A stretch of 64,000 nucleotides of DNA from Ochromonas danica (taxonomy: Eukaryota > Sar > Chrysophyceae > Chromulinales > Chromulinaceae): NCBI GenBank assembly GCA_015146655.1, contig VKHL01000017.1:1-64000 (forward strand), written 5' to 3'. Both the position numbers and the translations under genes were made by a program. How positions within the stretch are numbered: the first letter of the stretch is position 1; each line of letters starts with the position of its first letter. Below are positions 1 through 10,010 of this stretch, piece by piece. Below the pieces are notes generated by a model that searched no databases, was not told the origin of the DNA, and saw only the letters and a list, made by a program, of their open reading frames with translations.

Positions 1-256
1 CACGTCAACTCTGGTCGTGAGCTCTTTCTTAAGATCAAGAATTTTAGAGGATAAAGAATCGGCAACGTTTAAAATCACGTTAATCACTTCTTATGCGGAG
101 AGACTGGCGCGAGCGAGCGAAGAAGAGCCCATCGCCGAATTAAAATCTTGGGTAGAGCAACACCAGCTTCACATACCCAATGACGCAACCACGATTTCTA
201 CCGAAGACTCTGTCGAAGACTCTACCGAGGAGTTTCCGGAAGAAAACCGAACATAG
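1..256 (+). CDS. 3' end of an unidentified gene (cut by left edge)
   Basis: An open frame enters from the left edge (codons start at base 2) and ends at a TAG at 254-256. It encodes about 84 residues, rich in Glu, Asp, Ser and Thr towards the C-terminus, which is common for a disordered acidic tail. A GTG at 17 is not a credible eukaryotic start, so this is probably the last exon of a gene lying mostly outside the window. No domain is recognised. A GT...AG pair (263/342) lies just after the stop and could be an intron in the 3' UTR or belong to the next gene. Confidence 0.4.
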   Translation, partial: TSTLVVSSFLRSRILEDKESATFKITLITSYAERLARASEEEPIAELKSWVEQHQLHIPNDATTISTEDSVEDSTEEFPEENRT

Positions 257-317
257 TTGGAGGTACATTTGAAATCGGGTGCTGTTGTTGTTCCATTTTG
301 TGCTTACTCCTTACCTA

Positions 318-933
318 ATGTTATTCGCATTTTTTATTATAGACGCGACAGTCACTTCGATTGCTAAGGAACGAAAAAAAGCTAATGCGCTTAATAAAAG
401 GTTGGGAATGTTACCCAACAACAAACTGCTTTCGGAAAATGCTAAATGTGAGACAGACAGTGAGAGACTGTACCATCTATACACGTCGAAACTGGGGTTA
501 TTTGCGTTTTCTCGGCTTGTTTTGGATAAAACCCAAATTGATAATATTGGCTTTATGCGCGAATTAGAGTTCGATATGCGTGGTGAAGTTTCTCTGCACC
601 AGCGGCCAGTGGCAACGCCATCTGAAGTTCATACAATGACAACAAATACCGAGCTGCTATTGCAGATCAATCGCCGAAATAAAGTGTGGCAACGACCGTT
701 CAAAAGCTATTCAGCAAATCTTGAAGCGAGCTTTGTTGCTGTTGTCTGAGGCCGCTAAATGGATTATTGGCGTAAACAATCATTTGGCCGTCGAAGTTTA
801 TGCAGAAATTGTTTGCATGAAGAGTTGGCAAGAGCCCACATTAGATGAACTGAACAAGTTATGTCAAGATTGTGGGTTGAGCTCCAAATGCCTCCCTTCG
901 TTATACTGGTGGACACTGCTGCGTATCGAATAA
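318..933 (+). CDS. possible short spliced gene of unknown function
   Basis: Two open stretches look coding. The first runs in one frame from an ATG at 318 (or from an acceptor AG at 341-342) to about 569. The second runs in another frame from an acceptor-like TTGCAG ending at 665 to the stop at 931-933. The second encodes a helical, Leu-rich segment (KRALLLLSEAAKWIIG, DELNKLCQDCGLSSKC). Joining them needs a phase-2 donor; a weak candidate lies at 569 and I found no canonical one, so the exact exon end is unsettled. It could be a real gene with one or two introns or a decayed remnant. No family recognised. Confidence 0.3.
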
Positions 934-1925
934 TCCGATTTGTAGGGTACTTGACAAACATGTTAGGTTTTGCTTTTAGGTATGATTGTTGAGTTATATG
1001 AAGTGAATATTGTGAAGCGAAACTTAACCTCTACTCCATCACATTTTGCCCCCACTCAGAATCATCGTGAAGTCACCCCCCACGTGGTGTTCGGTTTTCG
1101 GGTTAAAAAAGCAGTTTCTATAGTGTTTAATAAAGCAATTTGATTGAAATATTTTGTAGGGAATGGAGGCAGTATTTTGGCACGAACGAAGCTGCACTTG
1201 CTGGAAAGTCGTGTGATGATTACTCTGCAGTTAAAGAGATTTAGATGCTAAGGAGACTACGCAACTGCCACTGTGGGCTGCTGTGGGGGATCGAACGGAA
1301 GACCATGCAAAAGGGGGAGCTTACCACTGAGCTAACCGGGCTCGTGCTCCCCTTCCGCAGAGGCATATATCATACGTGTATGATCATATGCCACACCACG
1401 CACTTTTCTTCTCACAGATAGTTGCTAAACGCTGTCTTAAACAAACATATTTGTCATGAAAGAGTATAATAGTGTTTCATAATCCACAGATATCACGGAT
1501 ACTGCAGCTATTACCTAAAAGGCTGTTTAATACTGGCATGAAGAGTGGATCATCAGCAAAAAATATGAGTTGTAGTCCAGACAAAATCTTTTGATATTAA
1601 ACGGTTTTTCAATCAAAATTTGCACTCTATCATGTTAAATAGATAAAGAAGTATCAAATGGAGAGTCCAGAAAGAATAGAAATGTAAAAGGAGGATAAGA
1701 TCAAGAGATGAATAGAATGCAATGATTTCAAAACTTAAGCCATTTTTGCCAGTTATTATTGTGTTGCGTGTTGTCCCTCCTCGTGCACTTTCACTTCACT
1801 GGGAAGGTTGTGTGGGAGTGTGACGGTGTGGCACTGCCTGCTTTACGCTCTGCGCTGCAGCGGTGCGGCCCTTTGCATCACAATTTCATCCGATCTTTGT
1901 CTACCAAACTACCCATATCATCACC
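934..1925. other. intergenic region, AT-rich
   Basis: Nearly 1 kb with no convincing ORF. It holds the tRNA-like sequence listed separately (about 1272-1345, minus strand). The last 150 bases, GC-richer and pyrimidine-rich before the ATG at 1926, are probably the promoter and 5' UTR of the aminotransferase gene. Confidence 0.5.
1272..1345 (-). pseudogene. tRNA-like sequence (decayed tRNA or tRNA-derived SINE head)
   Basis: Read on the minus strand this has a very good box A (TTAGCTCAGTGGTAAGC, about 1320-1336) and a box B-like GTTCGATCC (1288-1296), in the order and spacing of a tRNA gene. The pieces do not fold as a working tRNA. The T-arm strands do not pair, the anticodon stem is weak, and the acceptor 3' strand does not match the 5' GAGCCCG. 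The loop region TTTTGCA would suggest Ala (UGC) or Lys ancestry. Best explained as a tRNA pseudogene or the pol III promoter part of a SINE; a non-standard functional tRNA is less likely. Confidence 0.45.
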
Positions 1926-3237
1926 ATGTCTACCAAGTGTTCGTTTCTATTTCTATTGGCAATACTACTAGCTGTATTGTTTACTACCTCTAAGGCGTTG
2001 AGTTTGAAGGGTCACAGACAATCTTTGAGAATGGTTACCACTTCTCCACAACAAGTTGTTGGCAAAGCAAATCTGGATTGGCCACATCTAGGGTTAGTAA
2101 TGCTACCACTTATCTCCCACCTTGCTTTCTCTAGCTAACAAGATTTGTTGTAGTTTTGAATATCGTCAAACAAACTCCTTTGTCGTTGGCGAATACAAAA
2201 ACGGCGCATGGAGTTCATTGCAGGTAAGAATGACTTTCTGATTAAGCTTATGCAGTGAGACTGATTTTCTTTGTCTGAATGTGTGCTTGTATGGGTGCTG
2301 AGTGTAGTCTGCTTCTGACCCCATGATCAAGATTCATATCGGAGCGACAGCACTTCATTATGGTCAAGCTTGCTTTGAGGGCCTGAAGGCATTCCATTGT
2401 AAAGATGGAAAAGTTCGTATCTTTCGACCTCAAGAGAATGCAAAGCGCATCTCTGACTCTGGTCAGAGAATATGTATGCCTGCTATCAGCGAGAGCTACT
2501 TCATCGAAGCCGCTAAGAGAGCAGTGGCTGAAAACTTGGATTTCTTACCACCTTATGGTACTGGTGGAGCACTTTATATTCGTCCTGTTCTCTTTGGATC
2601 TGGCCCTCGTATTGGCCTTCAGCCATCTGATGAGTATACCTTAGTTGTGATGGCGCTTCCTGTTGCTGACTATTACATTGGTGGATGGCATCCAGTTCAT
2701 GGCATTGTTGTGGACAGCTTCGATCGTGCTGCTCCTAAAGGTGTTGGTAATGTGAAAGTTGCTGGCAACTATGCTGCTGATATCTTGCCCAACACTTTGG
2801 CCAAGAAGAAAGGGTTCCCAATTGCTCTTTACTTGGATGCTAAAACCAATACCTTCGTGGAAGAGTTTAGCACATCCAATTTCATTGCTATCGACAAGAA
2901 TGGAGCATTCGTCACTCCTAAGAGCAATGCTATCTTGCCTTCTGTTACTAACAAGAGCTTGATGCAGATTGCTGCCGATGAAGGACACGAGGTTCAAGTT
3001 CGACCTGTGAGCATAGATGAAATTGTCAACGGCCAGTTTACCGAGATTGGTGCCTGTGGAACAGCTGTGGTCGTTACTCCAGTCGATCGCATTGTCTACA
3101 ATGACCAGGTTGTCAAGATTGGTGGTGAGAATGGTGTGCCAGAAGAGAAGTCTGTGTTGCGGAAGCTCTACAAGCGCATTCGCGCTATACAAACTGGCGA
3201 TGAGAAGGACAAGTTCGGATGGCTTGTAGACGTTTAA
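1926..3237 (+). CDS. BCAT: branched-chain amino acid aminotransferase, plastid-targeted
   Basis: Exons 1926-2092, 2154-2223 and 2308-3237 (388 aa). A fold-type IV PLP enzyme for the last step of Leu, Ile and Val synthesis, or the first step of their breakdown. Introns are 61 and 84 bp with GTTAGT and GTAAGA donors; the joins restore the family sequence DWPHLGFEYRQTNSFVV...HIGATALHYGQACFEGLKAF. The PLP lysine is K229, in GNVKVAGNYAAD, followed by the signature FVEEFSTSNFIAI. Residues 1-25 form a signal peptide ending TTSKA, with Leu next and then a Ser/Arg-rich stretch, as in presequences for plastids with extra membranes. That location is inferred. Length fits plant and algal BCATs. It is not overlapped by other genes; the next gene converges on it. 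Confidence 0.93.
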
Positions 3238-3402
3238 CATGGATCCTTACATTTTGATGATGATTTTGTGGTCTCTTGTCATTTAGGACTGTAGTTTGTT
3301 TTATGTCATAGAGTTAATGTTACGCACAGCGCTGTGCATATATTGATGCCAACAACACTCTGCTTCATTTATATCTATTATTAACAGCGAGATCAAAACT
3401 AA

Positions 3403-6166
3403 TCATATCATTGGATTGGTATCTTTTCGTTCCTTTGGGACCGCACCAGGACCCGAAGAAGAAGAGGGTTTAACACTTTTCGCACTTTCCGTCGAGGTAG
3501 GTACTATATGGAATTCGTCTTCAACGCTATCTGTCATATCGTTAGCTGGAGAAGGAACCTCACAAATGGTCACTCCAAGCTCTTCTTCCTTGAGACCCTT
3601 CTCTTGTTCAACAGAAGTTTCTTCCTCGTTTGTCTCTTCTAATGAGCTGTAATGGATAGCAGTGGGTGTCAAGGTGGGACCTAATAACCGCTTGAGCCCT
3701 CGCACGGGACCAAATGATTCAAGACGGTCTCGCAACGATCGATCCTCTTCTCCGTTTGGCTGGAAGGAGGCAGAAGAAGTGGATGGTTTCGAAATATTTG
3801 CCAATGCTGTCTTATCTTCTTCAAGGGCTTGCTTGCGAATAGCAGCTATGCTAGCTTCCACCAAATCATCTCCTCTTTTACTTGATCCACTGGCTTGAAC
3901 ATCTAATTGCTCTAATGATTGCATCAAGCTTCTTGCTAAGGAGTAGGCTGCTTCTCGCTCTACATAACAGACAACTGTAGCTCCTGCAGCCTGAAGTGCG
4001 ACAGCTTCTTCTTGAGTCGACGATCTACAAGAGAAACATTGGCAAATCCATCAAAATCTAAACTTGACAGAAACGCACCTATCAAGCTCACCTGACAAAA
4101 ATAGGAGTGTTTGGAAATGACAATCGAAGCCTTTGAACACATTTAACGGCATCTTCTCCTTCTCCATCTTTGCTGTCCTCTGCTACAGATCCCAAAACAA
4201 ATGCTCGAGGAGAGGTGACACCTGCCGTGGCGAGGACCAGAGGACGGGAACCATCTCCATACAATACTCTTAATCCCTCCTGATATGCCGAACTAACTCT
4301 CTTGGGATCCAAATCAAATGCAAGGTACTGCAAGTTGGGATGTTTCTCATTGGTTGGATCGCTATCTGTAGCATGGTTGCGATCAGCAAAGCGAATGGGC
4401 GGTCGTCCTGCAACAGATTCAGCCGATGAAGGTTCCTCATAAGATGTTTCGTCTTGAGACGTACGCAATCGATCGCGCTGCTCAAGACATAAAGCTACTT
4501 CCCTTCCCACTTCTCCAAAACCGCATATTACAACTGGATTGGGTACTTCATCGTGAAGAGACAAGATGGATGAAGCTGCAGGCAGGCTAGCACCAGGCAC
4601 GGCTGTAGACTTCTCAAGACTCTCAACTTTTTCTGCCAGCCAATCTCCTAACTTACCTAGAGCAGGTGTCAATGCCATAGAAAGCACAACTACTCCAACT
4701 AATACTTTTGCCAATTGAGAAGGTAATACTTGCAAACGATCTGCTAATGTTAACACAACAAAAGCGAATTCTCCGCCTCCAGCGAGCAAGAGACCAGTAC
4801 GAATACTATCACCTTTGGAAAGCCCAAAGAAAGGACCTAGACATGTGGTTATGATCGTCTTAAAGGACAGCAAGCCAAACAATAAGGCAAGAACTGTTGG
4901 CCAGGCCTGACCCAGAACATGAGGGTCGACAGAAGCTCCCGTGGTCAAGAAAAACAATCCTAGTAACAACCCCTTGAATGGTTTAATATCTGATTCGATT
5001 TGAGTTCGATAATTGGACTCTGCGAGCAGTGTGCCTGCTAAGAAAGCACCTAAAGTAGCTGATAGCCCAATAGAGTTGGTAAAAGCACCTAATCCAACTG
5101 CCACTAATAGACACAGTGCAATGAAAGTCTCTGATGACTTGGTACGAGCAACCATAGAGAAAAGGAAACGAATAATACGTCCACCAATAAGTTGAATAAC
5201 CGAGAGACCAAATAGGGCTTTGGCAAACGTCAGCAGCACAAACACAGCTTGTAATGTGAACGAGCTGTCACTCTTTTGCTCTAATATTGGTAACAAGACT
5301 AACAGGGGTACAACGGCCAAGTCTTGTAGCAAGAGAATACCCAAAGATGCCTCACCAGTAGCTGTACCTAGCTTACCTTTCTCTTGTAGAAGTTGTAAAA
5401 CAAAAGCTGATGATGACAGAGATAATGCAATACCTATCACTAAAGCCTCATCAACACGACTAATATCAACCATAGCTGGGTCAGCAGAACCCCATGTAAG
5501 AAATTCTAATAGATGTACTCCACCCAAGAAAGGGAAAACAAAGAATGCCGCAGAGGATAGTAACACTTGCAACGATCCCATACCAAATGCAAACTTAGAA
5601 ACACTCTTTAGTCTAGAAACAGTTAGTTCTAATCCTTGTTCAAAGAGTAAAAAGAGAACACCAAAGTCAGCTAAGGACTCCATATCGGATAGGTCAGAGA
5701 AGAGATGTAAACCAGCAGGTCCCATTAGCAATCCAGCGGAGAGGAAGCCAAGCACTGGACTAGCCTTGAGCCATTTGAAAAGTGGCACAATGCCAATAGT
5801 AGCACATAGGAAAATCAACAAGTCATTCCCAAGAAAGTCTAATGTACTCGAAGTGGTGGCTTCTTCTACAGGAGGTGATGCAGAGGCTAATGCTTGCTCA
5901 GCCAAGACCACAGGTTCACTATGATAGACAGCTTGGAAAGGTTGTAGAATAGTGTCAATGATTCCACTTCTTAGTGGTTGGAGACGATAGGAAGGCTTTG
6001 GTAAGCTAGCAGCATGGCATGGTATGGCAAGGTGGTGGTGACTGATGGGAGACGTCAGCAACACTCTATTGGGTAATGACCGCTGCCATGCAATTACTAC
6101 ATCTCTTACTAAGAGAAAACAGAAAATGTAGTAATAACATGAAAGATATGATATCTTGATCATCAT
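3403..6166 (-). CDS. KEA: K+/H+ antiporter of the KEA/KefB (CPA2) family
   Basis: Exons (transcript order) 6166-4092 and 4024-3403, intron 67 bp (GTGAGC donor), 898 aa. The join gives PIFVR-SSTQEEAVALQAAGA, continuing a nucleotide-binding domain. The N-terminus has a hydrophobic segment ending VVIA before Trp27, then a basic, hydroxylated stretch, consistent with plastid import. Residues about 110-510 form the Na+/H+ exchanger domain, including ASPVLGFLSAGLLMGP, FEQGLEL and QDLAVVPLL. Residues about 544-720 are a TrkA-N/KTN domain with the NAD-binding loop GFGEVG (549-554). The C-terminal tail is acidic and disordered. Plant KEA1-3 adjust stromal pH and K+ in chloroplasts. The open frame extends upstream to 6385, but that part is translated minisatellite, so I start at the ATG at 6166. 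Confidence 0.9.
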
Positions 6167-6254
6167 ATTTTCAAATTGTTTCTCACAATTGAAACTGATG
6201 AAATCGATTTGGTTGTCGATGAAGTGAAGCGGACGGAAAAATGACTCATTCCAC

Positions 6255-6415
6255 ATCCGAAACAACGAAACAACGAAACAACGAAACAACGAAACAACGA
6301 AACAACGAAACAACGAAACAACGAAACAACGAAACAACGAAACAACGAAACAACGAAACAACGAAACTACGAAACTACGAAACAACGAAACTACGAAACT
6401 ACGAAACTACGAAAC
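6255..6415. repeat. 8-bp minisatellite (CGAAACAA)n with CGAAACTA variants
   Basis: About twenty tandem copies of an 8-bp unit. The left two thirds are uniform CGAAACAA; the right third is mostly CGAAACTA. Just beyond, at 6427-6449, GTTTCGTTCTGTTTCGTTT is the same motif on the other strand. Because 24 bp is three units and eight codons, the minus strand stays open and would read FVVSLFRC repeated, which falsely lengthens the antiporter frame. It lies in the 323-bp gap between two divergent genes and so within their shared 5' region. Confidence 0.95.
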
Positions 6416-6489
6416 CCAAGTTGCCCGTTTCGTTCTGTTTCGTTTGATATGAGATAGATTGACAGAGGAAAGAGTGACACAGGGAAGAA

Positions 6490-7311
6490 ATGAGTAAAAA
6501 AGAAGAATTCTCAAGTAATGATGGAAGTACTATTTGTTTAGGAAGATACAAATGTAAAGAAAGTCATCCCTCTAGTCATGACACTATGCTCCTTCACTCT
6601 ATGACAGTCGAGCGTCAACAGCCAGCCAATGCCTTCCATGGCGCAGGACTAGCAAACACGAAATTTGGCAAAGGTTTTATGAGACGTCAACAACCTCAAA
6701 TAGCTGCTAATACTAAACCTTTTGTAGGGGAAGTGATTGATAGTCAAGGTAGTATCGATCAGATGAAAACAATTCGTGCTGAACGAACTGCTCAATTACG
6801 AACACAAACATTGAAAATTCGAGACAATCCTTCAGGTTATGATATCATCTCAGGTAGACCTAAAGATCCTATTCTCTCCAAAGCCTCTTCTACGAGTAGT
6901 AGTGTAGGTATTCGCACATTCTCATCAAGTCTTGGTGAGGAAGCACCTCAGAGGGGTAAATACGTCCTCCACCAGTCAGAAGGACGATATTTCTCTCCCT
7001 TACCTAGTGGAAACCATCAAGAATATCGACAAACTGTCCTCCATCATGAAGGTCTTCTCTGCCCTAAGACCACTGGCATCCTTGAAGCTCGTAAGAGAGA
7101 CCTTCCCTCTTTTGGTGTGGAAGACCAATTCAGCAAGTCTCAATACATGAAAACCTCTATCATAGCACAAACTGGATTGGTAGAGAAAAATCAACCAGGT
7201 AAATATACTCCTCGTAAGATTCCTGACCATCCTTCAGGTAATGCAGAGATTGTCAAGAAGTGGACGACTGATGCTGATCTCAATCAACGCACATTGCGAG
7301 GTATCCTATAA
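6490..7311 (+). CDS. uncharacterised protein, 273 aa
   Basis: A single open frame from ATG 6490 to TAA 7309-7311. I do not recognise a named domain. The protein is hydrophilic, without signal peptide or membrane segment, and rich in Ser, Gln, Pro and basic residues. It carries recurring short motifs with Pro-Ser-Gly (DNPSGYDII, DHPSGNAEI) and GKY/GRYF (PQRGKYVLHQ, QPGKYTPRK). Such loosely repeated proteins in algae are often microtubule-associated or ciliary, which is only a guess. It faces the antiporter gene across the minisatellite. Pieces of its 3' end recur as decayed copies downstream inside the tandem array (about 7808-7880 and 10158-10260). Confidence 0.7.
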   Translation: MSKKEEFSSNDGSTICLGRYKCKESHPSSHDTMLLHSMTVERQQPANAFHGAGLANTKFGKGFMRRQQPQIAANTKPFVGEVIDSQGSIDQMKTIRAERTAQLRTQTLKIRDNPSGYDIISGRPKDPILSKASSTSSSVGIRTFSSSLGEEAPQRGKYVLHQSEGRYFSPLPSGNHQEYRQTVLHHEGLLCPKTTGILEARKRDLPSFGVEDQFSKSQYMKTSIIAQTGLVEKNQPGKYTPRKIPDHPSGNAEIVKKWTTDADLNQRTLRGIL

Positions 7312-8247
7312 TGAGCTGATCTGACCTCACCCTCTCGCAGCTGTGATAGGTAGTAGTATGAGGGTTAGTTTGCATACAGTTGGATGATAGAATTGTCTGC
7401 CAGATCAAAGGAGAATGATTACAGAGAGAGAGAGTTGTTGTCATGGATGTATTGTTGTTATTATTATTATTTGAAATTGTAAAGAATGGAGGAAGATCAT
7501 CAAGTTCAAGGAACGAACTTAACATGTAAATAATAAGAAGCTACGTTTCATCTGTATGACCCACATAAGTACATCACCAAGCACCTACATCTACACTGTA
7601 GTATACTTCAAGTTGAACTGCCAACACTTAGTCTACTGCCAATATGGAAAATCCCGCTAATCCAGAAAAAAAATGTCGCCAGCACCGTCTCGAGCATCCA
7701 AATCAACCATCTTCTAAGGTAAGTATTCTGAATTGTGTATTGAGTGGGCAGGTTAGCAGATGTGGGTAGTCTTAACAATCTTCTTCTTGTCAAGATTGTC
7801 AACAAATGCACGACATACAGAATGCTGATCTCAATCAGAGCATACAGTGCTGCATAATATGAGTTGACCTCACACAGCCTCTAGCAGTAGCGACAAAGAT
7901 GATGTTTATTTTACAGACATATATATATTCTCATATGGAATAGGTTTGTTGGCTGCATATATAAGAGCCGGAAGAAAAGGACGACTAGATGGAGAGTTGT
8001 CGTTCGTGTATTACTTGAAGTTGCAATGAATGAAGGGGGTCGTCGGAAAACCTCGACATGCAAATGATAAGTCGCCAGGCCTCATCGATGGCCAGTGATA
8101 TATATCTAATACTAATATACTACAATACTTCTAAAATCAGTCTAATGTTGGCATGGAAATCACACTCAACAATATATATAGTAAAATCAAACATACAGTG
8201 CAATGCATGATATACAATGCTCACACTAACTACCACATACCAATAAC
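7312..8247. other. intergenic; left flank of the tandem array with a decayed copy of the preceding gene's 3' end
   Basis: From 7820 the sequence ATGCTGATCTCAATCA, followed by a TATAATATGAGTTGACCTCAC-type stretch, repeats the end of the preceding gene (7268-7330) with many changes. Further on, GAGAGTTGTCGTTCGTGTATTACTTG matches GAGAGTTGTTGTCATGGATGTATTG at 7430. These pieces recur before array copies 2 and 3. The remainder is AT-rich and is probably 3' UTR of array copy 1, which ends at 8248. Confidence 0.6.
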
Positions 8248-8991
8248 TCAAACGGCGGGGATGAACGACGGAACCAAATTCACAGTCGAAGTGATTATTT
8301 TCACTACATAACCTTCCTTATTAAAGTGAAAGGAAATCTTCACATAGAAATCAACAGATACAATTGCAGGCTGGACAATGGTATAAGATGCACTTGTCAT
8401 ATCCTCACAGTCGGGTAATTGCTGTCCTTCAGGATAGACCAACCTGGTCCCCTTTGCTTTGCCATATAACTCAACAATCGAGATGTTTTCGTATAACTTA
8501 CGTATGATACGACTGCCTAAAGGAATCAATGCATAGTCAGGGACATGAGCGAAAAAGGATGGTGCGCGGTCAGCATATTCATCAGATCCTTCATATTTCA
8601 TAAAAGGAGATCCAATTTGAGGAAGAGGTTCAAAAATATATTCACATTGTGGGGTCATAAAACGAGAAACAAATCTCGCAAAGTACTTGAAATCTCCTCC
8701 ATTCAATGCGTTGCAATACATGGTTGGAAATAACTTGCGCACATCTTTTTTCACCAAGAGCTTGAAAGTCCTTCGAAAGCTTCGATAGTGCTCTGATCGT
8801 CCAGGCATCTTTCTTCCATCCTCATTGATTGGAGAAGATAATTCAGAGTGATGATGATGTGCGACAGAGTGTTCATCTTCAGACGAGATAGTGATAGTAG
8901 CACTGTTCTCAGTTACCTGTTTGTCATCATTTCCCTCCACTGCTGGAAGATGGAAATCAAGATCCCATAAAAGTTCAATTGCTTCCTTCAT
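8248..8991 (-). CDS. array paralogue 1 of 6: uncharacterised protein, possibly NTF2-like
   Basis: 247 aa from the ATG conserved across the array (MKEAIELLWDLDFHLP). An acidic Ser/His-rich linker (residues about 25-60) precedes a basic stretch and a conserved block: KKDVRKLFPTMYCNALNGGD, EPLPQIGSPFMKYEGSDEY, PDYALIPLGSRIIRKL, then alternating strands ending VVKIITSTVNLVPSF. A helix with ALNGGD followed by beta strands resembles SnoaL/NTF2-like folds; this is a weak structural guess. The frame stays open upstream of the ATG (FIGRLGSETDSF...VLPQKRNLLA) to a good acceptor with a CTAAC branch site (CACTAACCTGAAATAG, about 9095-9110). A 5' exon may therefore exist in this copy. No operon; each copy has its own flanks. 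Confidence 0.75.
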   Translation of the reverse strand: MKEAIELLWDLDFHLPAVEGNDDKQVTENSATITISSEDEHSVAHHHHSELSSPINEDGRKMPGRSEHYRSFRRTFKLLVKKDVRKLFPTMYCNALNGGDFKYFARFVSRFMTPQCEYIFEPLPQIGSPFMKYEGSDEYADRAPSFFAHVPDYALIPLGSRIIRKLYENISIVELYGKAKGTRLVYPEGQQLPDCEDMTSASYTIVQPAIVSVDFYVKISFHFNKEGYVVKIITSTVNLVPSFIPAV

Positions 8992-9603
8992 AGCCAGGAG
9001 ATTTCTCTTTTGTGGGAGGACTTCTCTTAAGCGGTAGGTGTTGGTAAAACTGTCAGTCTCACTACCAAGACGACCAATAAAGTCAATCCTATTTCAGGTT
9101 AGTGAAAGTAACAACCAAATTGCGGAATGAGATCACTTATCTCTTATCCTTATTAATTGAGAATGCTGTGCTCGAACAGGAGACACACGCAAACACACAC
9201 AGTCATGACAGCATACTACAGGTAAGCAAATACATAACTAATTAAGTAATATATTAATTCAATGCTGAGCCATTGCTCAGAGAAGACACAATTCAACAGT
9301 AGGGCAATCAAAGAAGTAAGTTTACAAAATTGATTATCAAACCCAATCCTTGTCAGAGAGTGGAGGAAGTTGCGTGCTGCTTCTTGTCATTGTCTCTTTT
9401 CAGAAGGGTGAAGGTCGAGGTCCGGAGGTGCAGGCAGAGAGGGTGGACAAGACAACAAGGGAGAAAACAAAACGAAAACCAGCAGGGAAACTCTGCTGAT
9501 GTTGTTCGCGGCTATATAATACCTGGAATAGCCAGCAGCTGGAAAAGCCTATCGTATTGACTCATTGCAACAACCCTCATTGCTCGTCGTATTGACTCAT
9601 TAT

Positions 9604-9870
9604 TATACCTTGGTCCTTTATTTCCGGTTGAAGATGCCACTTGCATGAGCAATCCAGACTTGAACCGTTGCATCCGTTATCTCTCTTCAAGCACCAGTCG
9701 CACCTTGATATCGAAGCCGTTGATTAATATCAACTCCGGAGGGGATATTAATCGACGGCTTTGATATCAAGGTGCGACTGGCGTTTGAGGAGAGATCACG
9801 GATGTTACAGTGCCATCTACATTGCTTATGCAAGTGGCATTTGCAACCGGAAATAAAGGACCAAGGTATA
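9604..9870. repeat. long foldback (inverted repeat, two arms of about 128 bp)
   Basis: The left arm (9604-9731) starts TATACCTTGGTCCTTTATTTC and ends GATTAATATC; the right arm (9744-9870) is its near-complete reverse complement, ending GAAATAAAGGACCAAGGTATA. The 12-base loop contains the palindrome CTCCGGAG. A few mismatches and small indels separate the arms (for example near 9638-9660). No coding capacity. It could be a foldback or MITE-type element, or a template for hairpin RNA. No clear target-site duplication was seen; a 14-base direct repeat CGTATTGACTCATT sits to its left (about 9551 and 9587). Confidence 0.9.
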
Positions 9871-9995
9871 GTACACAGACAGCAGAAGTGAAAGCCGATA
9901 GCGATGACGACGAGGAGTATGATACGTTACAAGATGTTCCTATCCATGCTGAAATGATCTCCGCTGCCTCCTTTCTTCCAACTACGTCCCTGGCA

Positions 9996-10010
9996 AGGGT
10001 TAGGGTTAGG
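9996..10010 (+). repeat. interstitial telomere-type repeat (TTAGGG)
   Basis: AGGGTTAGGGTTAGG, two and a half units of the TTAGGG telomere repeat used by many eukaryotes, inside the array spacer. Short enough to be chance, but it lies in a region of rearrangement. Confidence 0.5.

Noticed and set aside
1272-1345. A functional tRNA gene
   Set aside because: Box A is good but acceptor and T-stem pairing fail.
2641-3240. 199-aa ORF antisense to BCAT
   Set aside because: Shadow of a well-conserved coding exon with no recognisable domain.
5220-5924. 234-aa ORF antisense to the antiporter gene
   Set aside because: Composition is that of a shadow frame opposite a membrane protein; the antiporter frame is clearly the real one.
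6167-6385. 73-residue N-terminal extension of the antiporter frame (FVVSLFRC repeated)
   Set aside because: It is translated minisatellite; the ATG at 6166 begins a sensible signal peptide.
6255-6415. CRISPR array
   Set aside because: Units are 8 bp with no spacers; it is a minisatellite in a eukaryotic genome.
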